Below, one piece after another: positions 58,824-64,000 of a stretch of 64,000 nt of DNA. The first letter of the stretch is position 1; every line of letters begins with the position of its first letter. The notes under the pieces were generated by a model. That model did no database searches and was not told the origin of the DNA. It worked only from the letters and a program-made list of their open reading frames with translations. This DNA is from an uncultured Clostridia bacterium (GTDB taxonomy: Bacteria; Bacillota; Clostridia; TANB77; CAG-508): assembly GCA_934130355.1 (NCBI GenBank), contig CAKOXV010000001.1:43257-107256 (forward strand). The letters are read 5' to 3'. The position numbers were made by a program, and so were the translations under genes.

Positions 58824-61655
58824 TTATTCTAAATATTTTTTTAAAAACTTTCCTGTATAGCTTCTCTCATTTTTACAAATTTGTTCAGGTGTTCCTACTG
58901 CAATAACTTCTCCTCCATTTTCTCCACCTTCTGGTCCCAAATCTATAATATAATCTGCTGTTTTTATCAAATCTAAATTGTGTTCTATTACAATTATAGT
59001 ATTTCCTGTGTCTACAAGTCTTTGCAATATATCTACTAATTTATGAACATCAGCTATATGAAGACCTGTTGTTGGTTCATCTAATATATATAACGTTTTT
59101 CCTGTTGGTCTTTTAGATAATTCTGTTGCTAATTTTACACGTTGTGCTTCTCCTCCTGATAATGTTGTTGAAGGTTGTCCTAATTTTATATATTCTAAAC
59201 CTACATCATATAATGTTTGTATTTTTTGCTTTATTTTTGGAATATTCTCGAAGAATTCTAGTGCTTCTTCAACTGTCATGTCTAATACATCTGAAATATT
59301 CTTTCCTTTATATTTAACTTCAAGTGTTTCTCTATTATATCTTTTACCTTTACAAACTTCACATGGTACATATACATCTGGTAAGAAGTGCATTTCTATT
59401 CTATGAACACCATCACCTGAACAACTTTCACATCTTCCCCCTGGTACATTAAAACTAAATCTTCCTTTTTCATATCCACGCATTTTAGCTTCATTTGTTT
59501 CAGCAAATATATCTCTTATTAAATCAAATGCTCCTGTATATGTTGCTGGGTTAGAACGTGGTGTTCTTCCTATTGGTGATTGGTCTATGTTGATTATTTT
59601 GTCTATATTTTCTAGTCCTTTTATCTGCTTACATTTTCCTGGTTTTTCTGTTGCTCCATTTAATTGTTGTGCAATATTTTTATACAATACTTCATTTATT
59701 AATGTACTTTTTCCTGAACCAGATACACCTGTAACAGCTGTAAATACTCCAAGTGGAAATTTTACACTTATATTTTTCAAGTTGTTTTCAGTTGCATTAA
59801 TGACTTCTATACTTTTTTTATTACCTTTTCTTCTTGTTTTTGGAACATATATTTTCTTTCTTCCACTTAAGTAATCACCTGTTATTGATCCTTCTATATT
59901 TTTTATTTCTTCTGCTGTTCCTTGTGCCATGACTCTTCCTCCATGTATACCTGCTCCTGGTCCAATATCTATTATTTGGTCAGCAGCATACATTGTGTCT
60001 TCATCATGTTCTACAACTAATAAAGTATTTCCTAAATCTCTTAATTTTTTTAATGTTGTTATTAATTTATCATTATCTCTTTGATGTAATCCTATGCTAG
60101 GTTCATCTAGAATATATAAAACCCCTGTTAAGCCAGATCCTATTTGTGTTGCTAAACGTATACGTTGTGCTTCTCCTCCTGATAATGTTCCTGCACTTCT
60201 TGAAAGTGTTAAATATTCAAGTCCAACATCTATTAAAAATTGTAGTCTTGCATTTATTTCTTTTAAAAGTAAATCTGCTATTATTTTTTGTGATTGCGTC
60301 AATTCTAGTTTTCTTAGAAAATCTTGCAATTGTCTTATTGACATTTCTGTAATTTCATTAATATTTTTATCTCCAATTTTTATACTTAAAATTTCTTTTT
60401 TTAGTCTAGCGCCATTACATTCATCACATGGAAGTTCACTCATATACAATTCATAAAATTCTCTCATTCCTTGTGATTTTGTTTCATTATGACGTCTTTC
60501 TAGTGTTGGTATAACTCCTTCAAATGGGGTTTTAAATTTTCTTACTCCATATATTGATGAAAATTCAAAATCTATTTCTTCAGTGCCTGTTCCATATAAT
60601 ATTTTTTCAAGAAAATCTCTTGGCAAATCTTTGATTTTTTTGTTCTTAATGTCTACACCATAATGTCTTCCAATACTTTCAAAATACATTTTTGCCATTG
60701 TGTCTCCCTTTTTCATTGTACTTGAACCAAAAGCTTTTACTCCATCATATAATGTTTTTGTTTTATCTGGAATTATTAAATCCTCATCCATTTTCATTAA
60801 ATATCCTATTCCTGAACATTTTGGACATGCACCATAAGGATTATTAAATGAAAACATTCTTGGGGATAATTCTGGAAAACTAAATCCACAATCTGGACAT
60901 GCATAATTACAACTATATAATGTTGGCTTTTCACCAACCACATCTATTAATACCATATTTTCTGCATGTTTTAATGATACTTCTATTGATTCTGTAAGTC
61001 TTCCAACTATCTCTTCTTTAATTACTAATCTATCTACAATTATTTCTATTTCATGTTTTTTGTTTTTGTCTAATTTTATTTCATCTGATTCAGATAAATC
61101 ATAAATTTCACCATCTACTCTTACTCTTGCAAAACCTTCTTTTTGTAAGTCTTCAAACAGTTTTGTATATTCTCCTTTTCTGCTTCTTACTACTGGTGCT
61201 AATACTTGTATTCTTGTTCCTTCAGGAAGTTTCATTACATTGTCTACTATTTGGTCTATTGATTGTTTTTCTATTTTTTTACCACAGTGTGGACAATATG
61301 GTTGTCCTACTCTTGCATATAACAAACGTATATAATCATATATTTCTGTTACTGTTCCAACTGTTGAACGTGGATTTTTTGATGTTGTTTTTTGATCTAT
61401 TGATATTGCAGGTGATAAGCCTTCTATTAATTCTACGTCAGGTTTTTCCATTAATCCTAAAAATTGACGTGCATAAGATGATAGGCTTTCTACATATCTT
61501 CTTTGTCCTTCTGCATATAATGTGTCAAATGCTAATGAAGATTTACCTGATCCTGATAGTCCTGTTATTACTACAAGTTTGTCTCTTGGTATTTCTAAAT
61601 TTATATTTTTTAAGTTGTGTTCTTTTGCCCCTTTTATAATTATTTTGTCATTCAT
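58824..61655 (-). CDS. uvrA: Excinuclease ABC subunit A
   Basis: 943-aa damage-recognition ATPase of nucleotide excision repair. Two ABC modules: VITGLSGSGKSSLAFDTL (N) and TGVSGSGKSTLINEVL (C), each with an LSGGEAQR signature. Zinc fingers include CPHCGKK, CPDCGFSFPE...CPKCSG and CESCSGDG...CEVCKG. Full length. GGGAGG lies upstream of the ATG. uvrB is not adjacent. The promoter region carries a LexA-like palindrome. Confidence 0.97.
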   Translation of the reverse strand: MNDKIIIKGAKEHNLKNINLEIPRDKLVVITGLSGSGKSSLAFDTLYAEGQRRYVESLSSYARQFLGLMEKPDVELIEGLSPAISIDQKTTSKNPRSTVGTVTEIYDYIRLLYARVGQPYCPHCGKKIEKQSIDQIVDNVMKLPEGTRIQVLAPVVRSRKGEYTKLFEDLQKEGFARVRVDGEIYDLSESDEIKLDKNKKHEIEIIVDRLVIKEEIVGRLTESIEVSLKHAENMVLIDVVGEKPTLYSCNYACPDCGFSFPELSPRMFSFNNPYGACPKCSGIGYLMKMDEDLIIPDKTKTLYDGVKAFGSSTMKKGDTMAKMYFESIGRHYGVDIKNKKIKDLPRDFLEKILYGTGTEEIDFEFSSIYGVRKFKTPFEGVIPTLERRHNETKSQGMREFYELYMSELPCDECNGARLKKEILSIKIGDKNINEITEMSIRQLQDFLRKLELTQSQKIIADLLLKEINARLQFLIDVGLEYLTLSRSAGTLSGGEAQRIRLATQIGSGLTGVLYILDEPSIGLHQRDNDKLITTLKKLRDLGNTLLVVEHDEDTMYAADQIIDIGPGAGIHGGRVMAQGTAEEIKNIEGSITGDYLSGRKKIYVPKTRRKGNKKSIEVINATENNLKNISVKFPLGVFTAVTGVSGSGKSTLINEVLYKNIAQQLNGATEKPGKCKQIKGLENIDKIINIDQSPIGRTPRSNPATYTGAFDLIRDIFAETNEAKMRGYEKGRFSFNVPGGRCESCSGDGVHRIEMHFLPDVYVPCEVCKGKRYNRETLEVKYKGKNISDVLDMTVEEALEFFENIPKIKQKIQTLYDVGLEYIKLGQPSTTLSGGEAQRVKLATELSKRPTGKTLYILDEPTTGLHIADVHKLVDILQRLVDTGNTIIVIEHNLDLIKTADYIIDLGPEGGENGGEVIAVGTPEQICKNERSYTGKFLKKYLE

Positions 61656-61682
61656 TTTTTATTCCTCCCTATTGGCATATAT

Positions 61683-61711
61683 ATTATACTATCATTTTTA
61701 AAAATAAACAA
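61683..61711 (-). promoter_or_regulatory. Promoter of uvrA
   Basis: Minus strand TTGTTT (61706-61711), 17-nt spacer, TATAAT (61683-61688). The -35 overlaps the palindrome CAAACTATTGTTTA (61705-61718), a weak LexA-box match. Confidence 0.65.
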
Positions 61712-61756
61712 TAGTTTGTTTAAAATATTTCTCACTTAATACCAAATTAAAATTGT

Positions 61757-61836
61757 ATTCCTCGTTTTGTACTTTAAGATTTTTTACGAGAGTTTAGCTT
61801 GTCTATAGTTTGGAATGTTTTTAATATATACATATT
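61757..61836. repeat. Half copy of the foldback element
   Basis: ATTCCTCGT, GTACTTTAAGATTTT, TAGCTTGTC and TTTGGAATGTTTTTAATATATACATA follow in the same order as in the outer arm of the element at 4974-5340, with scattered changes. The centre and the other arm are missing. It occupies the uvrA upstream region between 61720 and the next promoter. Confidence 0.65.
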
Positions 61837-61876
61837 AAAACGACTGAGGGATTTAGTTGGAATTTTTTGAAAAGTA

Positions 61877-61905
61877 TTTACATAAGCTACGTTTTGTGAT
61901 ATAAT
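61877..61905 (+). promoter_or_regulatory. Promoter of the 61954 gene
   Basis: TTTACA (61877-61882), 17-nt spacer, TATAAT (61900-61905). Confidence 0.8.
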
Positions 61906-61953
61906 AATAATTGCATTTTTTGCAATAAGAACTATGAAAGGAGACTCCTCAAT

Positions 61954-62172
61954 ATGAGAGAGCATGAAACTCGGAAAGAACGTCACGACCGCAAAATTTT
62001 TCTTTTTTTAGCAGGTGACACTCAAGAATTGCGTCTCCGGCTGTATGGCCATGAGATCAACGGGATATCTAGACGGTATCCTCAGCTTGATGTCAAGTCT
62101 CAAACCCAGTATCAGAACACAAAATTGTTCGACTGCGTTTTGATTAAGTCGGATCAGAAGCAAGAAGTATAA
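61954..62172 (+). CDS. Hypothetical protein, monocistronic cassette
   Basis: 72 aa, very basic N terminus (MREHETRKERHDRKIFLF) followed by a mixed domain (GHEINGISRRYPQLDVKSQ). Not recognised. AAAGGAGACTCC lies upstream of the ATG. G+C is clearly above that of the neighbours, with codons such as CGT, CTC and CGG. Like the three cassettes behind ssrA it is a single gene between a near-consensus promoter and a strong hairpin. Confidence 0.65.
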   Translation: MREHETRKERHDRKIFLFLAGDTQELRLRLYGHEINGISRRYPQLDVKSQTQYQNTKLFDCVLIKSDQKQEV

Positions 62173-62185
62173 GAGCATAGTTCCT

Positions 62186-62220
62186 AAGGAGCAGCTATTA
62201 ATTAGCTGCTCCTTTTCTTT
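62186..62220 (+). terminator. Terminator of the 61954 gene
   Basis: Perfect stem AAGGAGCAGCTA (62186-62197) with TAGCTGCTCCTT (62203-62214), followed by TTCTTTTT. Confidence 0.9.
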
Positions 62221-62221
62221 T

Positions 62222-62259
62222 TATATACTAGGAAAGTCCTCTGGACTTCCTAGTATATA
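62222..62259. repeat. Long perfect-arm hairpin of unknown role
   Basis: TATATACTAGGAA...GTCC and GGAC...TTCCTAGTATATA form a stem of about 17 bp around TCT. No U tract follows on either strand. It lies between the cassette terminator and a truncated ORF and could be a remnant of a mobile-element end. Confidence 0.55.
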
Positions 62260-62308
62260 AAAGCTACAATCGCTAGCCCTTTGAGATTTTCTCCTTATAG
62301 TCGAAAAC

Positions 62309-62557
62309 TCAAATCGGGCAACAAAAAAAGGAATGAGCAAAGTTTTCCTCATTGGACAGACTCTCCCATTCCTCATTTGACACAAATATTTCCTTTTCTA
62401 ACAAATTTTTTTTATGTCGCAAATAATTAATTTTTCTGTTTAATAATGCTTTTTTCATATAGTTGATAAATCTAGCAAACACAATATCATTATTAAACTC
62501 ATTTTGTGGATATGTTCCTTTTGATACACCAGCAAAAAAATAACTTTTACTTTCCAT
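62309..62557 (-). CDS. Truncated sigma-factor-like ORF of mobile-element type
   Basis: 82 aa. The segment FARFINYMKKALLNRKINYLRHKK resembles the N-terminal part of small sigma-70-like proteins carried by Tn916-type elements. The expected C-terminal region 4 (-35 recognition) is missing, and the frame ends FFCCPI. TTGGAG precedes the ATG at a long distance. No integrase or conjugation gene is nearby, so it is probably a remnant. The assignment is tentative. Confidence 0.4.
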   Translation of the reverse strand: MESKSYFFAGVSKGTYPQNEFNNDIVFARFINYMKKALLNRKINYLRHKKNLLEKEIFVSNEEWESLSNEENFAHSFFCCPI

Positions 62558-62970
62558 CTTTTCATTTCTCCAATTCTTTCAAATTGGACAAAAATCCGAA
62601 AATCAAAGAAAGTAATTTACAATTAAATTATTTTCTCAAAAATATATAATTATGAATAACCCATATATAAATCCTCCTATTCAACCAGAGTCTATAAAAT
62701 TAAGTCAATATATTTTCACACTTTTTCTATCTTTTGAATCCTACTTATTTTTCGTGTGTTGTCATACTTTCTCTAACCTTACAGACTCTTGTCCTAGCCA
62801 AAATCATATAATGATTTTGGCGTTTTGTCTTAAAATAAGAAAAAATCGGACAAAATCAGCAAAAATACGCTTATTATGTCGAAAAGTATTTATTTTGATA
62901 TTGTAATTACTTGTTCTTAATTACATTTTATGGTAAAATAAAGTCGAATACATTATAGGAGGGAATTATT
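62558..62970. other. Intergenic region with hairpin and Spo0A-box-like site
   Basis: No credible gene is seen; an 84-codon plus-strand frame (62652-62906) lacks a ribosome site and has non-coding-like composition. The stretch holds the hairpin GCCAAAATCAT/ATGATTTTGGC (62797-62821) with a T-rich tail, the 7-mer TGTCGAA (62877-62883), which is the Spo0A-box core, and a possible promoter TTGTTC-N17-TAAAAT (62911-62939). Confidence 0.5.
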
Positions 62971-63420
62971 ATGAACATCAAAGTAATAATTGCCAACAAT
63001 AATGATATTCTATTTAACAGCTTATCTAATATCGCATTGCAAAACGAATCAAAAATCGAAATAATAAATGTACAAGTTGATAAGGTAAACTCTTTACTTT
63101 ATCAAATAAAATCAAAAGAAAATTTAATAGTATTGGACTCAATTACTTCAGTTACCTTTTGTACTAATATGCTGAAGAACGCAATAACTCGTGTAGATAA
63201 AAAGAATGTCATTATTTTGGTAATTGACTCTAAACACATAACCAATATTATAAATCGTGAAAAAAAGCATTGGGGTTTTAGAAAGAAACAAAACGATTTT
63301 TCTTTTTTTGATGTTTTTAATCTAGTTGCAGATACATTAAAAGATACCTTAAAAATTGAAAAAAGTATTGATGATATTTTTTGGAAAATTGGATTAACCC
63401 ATCATTTTTATGTTAGATAA
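62971..63420 (+). CDS. Divergent Spo0A-like receiver protein, breaking off in its effector domain
   Basis: 149 aa. The N terminus MNIKVIIANNNDILFNSLS follows the response-regulator fold, with NN in place of the acidic pair and LIVLDSIT where the phospho-Asp strand would be. The end IEKSIDDIFWKIGLTHHF resembles the first helix of the Spo0A effector domain (ITSIIHEIGVPAHIKG in Bacillus), but the frame stops there. AGGAGGG precedes the ATG. It may be a decayed or regulatory paralogue of Spo0A. A second short frame overlaps its end. Confidence 0.5.
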   Translation: MNIKVIIANNNDILFNSLSNIALQNESKIEIINVQVDKVNSLLYQIKSKENLIVLDSITSVTFCTNMLKNAITRVDKKNVIILVIDSKHITNIINREKKHWGFRKKQNDFSFFDVFNLVADTLKDTLKIEKSIDDIFWKIGLTHHFYVR

Positions 63421-63550
63421 TACAGATAACCAAATTATTTATGAGATTTTTGAAGATGATTATGATGGAAGAAAAATTAGTTTAAAATATTTCATTGATT
63501 TATGTATTCGTTTTTTGGAAAAACAAAGATATTGCTGTTTAGAAAGTTAA
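63410..63550 (+). CDS. Short ORF overlapping the Spo0A-like gene
   Basis: 46 aa, MLDNTDNQIIYEIFEDDYDG then KISLKYFIDLCIRFLEKQRY. It starts inside the last codons of the previous gene in another frame and has no ribosome site of its own. It could be the displaced continuation of the effector domain after a frameshift, or a translationally coupled small protein. Not recognised with confidence. Confidence 0.4.
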   Translation: MLDNTDNQIIYEIFEDDYDGRKISLKYFIDLCIRFLEKQRYCCLES

Positions 63551-63600
63551 AAAGGAACTACCCTCCTACAAGTAGCTCCATATAAATCATTATTAACTTA

Positions 63601-63636
63601 AATGCTAGTTGTTTAAATGCAATTAGCATATTTTTT
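63601..63636 (+). terminator. Terminator behind the Spo0A-like unit
   Basis: ATGCTAGTTG pairs with CAATTAGCAT (63602-63629, one G-T pair) followed by six Ts. The converging partial gene ends at 63635. Confidence 0.7.
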
Positions 63637-64000
63637 ATTTTTCTTTGTCAGCTAGTTCAAATACAGCTTTTGTGTATTTTAATAATTCCTTTTTGTTTTC
63701 AAATCCACAAGTTTTCGCAAAATAATCTGCATATATTGTGTCCTCTTTTACTACTCCTGTTTGTATTGCTTTATTTATATTATAACTCTCTTTTGATGAT
63801 ATATCTCTTAGTTTTAAGTATTCTGCTACTGTTAGATTATAAATATTATCATTATTTTTTAATTTTTCATAGATCTCAGTTGTTATTATTCCATTATCTA
63901 TTAGTTCATAATCATTTTTAAACTCTACAATTTTTTTGTCTGGATATTTTGTTACATTTGCAACTCGTTCTATATATTCTGCTTTACCTTCTTTGTTTAT
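63635..64000 (-). CDS. 3' end of an unrecognised gene
   Basis: 121 codons are open from the window edge to the stop at 63635; the start lies outside. The protein part is soluble, Lys/Glu/Asn-rich and probably helical (YIERVANVTKYPDKKIVEF ... VAEYLKLRDISSKESYN ... KELLKYTKAVFELADKEK). Composition is native. No family is recognised. Confidence 0.65.
   Translation of the reverse strand: MNKEGKAEYIERVANVTKYPDKKIVEFKNDYELIDNGIITTEIYEKLKNNDNIYNLTVAEYLKLRDISSKESYNINKAIQTGVVKEDTIYADYFAKTCGFENKKELLKYTKAVFELADKEK

Noticed and set aside
62652..62906. 84-codon plus-strand open frame as a gene
   Set aside because: No ribosome binding site, composition like intergenic DNA, a terminator-like hairpin inside it, and no recognisable protein features.

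Overview
The window looks like a chromosomal segment of an AT-rich, low-GC Gram-positive, spore-forming Firmicute of the Clostridia type, probably an uncultured one. The evidence is A/T-biased codon use, strong AGGAGG-type ribosome binding sites, and sporulation genes (SASP alpha/beta, SspH, SpoIVB, SpoVT, YlbJ, GerW/YtfJ). Zinc-type L28 and L31, a T-box in front of thrS, LCP and VanW/VanZ envelope proteins and near-consensus sigma-A promoters with 17-nt spacers also fit. No assignment to species is possible from the sequence alone.

Layout. 1-8.5 kb: 3' end of a D-Ala-D-Ala carboxypeptidase, a flotillin of unusual composition, rpmB, a zinc-ribbon/nucleoside-kinase pair, a 340-nt foldback repeat, sspH, the rpsF-ssb-rpsR operon, two identical tRNA-Gly genes and spoIVB. 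8.6-19 kb (minus strand): an eleven-gene operon for a Tad/type-IVc-pilus-like machine. In transcription order it has a CpaB-like SAF protein, two degenerate MinD/CpaE ATPases, a CpaF/TadA ATPase, a fused TadB-TadC membrane platform and six small membrane-anchored proteins, several of them paralogues that begin MEN[A/S]TKALLIAA. 20-32 kb: a SASP gene and a complete cell-surface polysaccharide operon (VanZ, WbaP-type initiating transferase, four glycosyltransferases, Wzy, pyruvyltransferase, Wzx, UDP-galactopyranose mutase, LCP ligase), followed upstream by hpf.

32.7-43.5 kb: a von Willebrand A protein and a DUF2207 protein, mutS2, spoVT, ssrA (tmRNA). Directly after ssrA lies a small island of monocistronic genes of foreign-looking composition, each with its own consensus promoter and hairpin terminator. 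43.5-61.7 kb is mostly core genome: thrS with its T-box, ychF, a cyclophilin, tRNA-Gln, a YgjP-type protease, ylbJ, a vanW gene that looks frameshifted, rpmE, gerW-ytfI-scpA-recX, smpB, fba, a DUF1540 gene, recN, a dCMP deaminase and uvrA. 61.7-64 kb is an accessory tail with another foreign-looking cassette, a truncated sigma-like ORF, a Spo0A-like receiver ORF that breaks off in its effector domain, and the 3' end of an unrecognised gene.

The most interesting system is the Tad-like operon with its family of leaderless pseudopilin-like proteins. Next are the foldback repeat family (one full and two derived copies), the post-ssrA cassette island, and LexA-box-like sites that join recN and uvrA to a YgjP-type protease gene.
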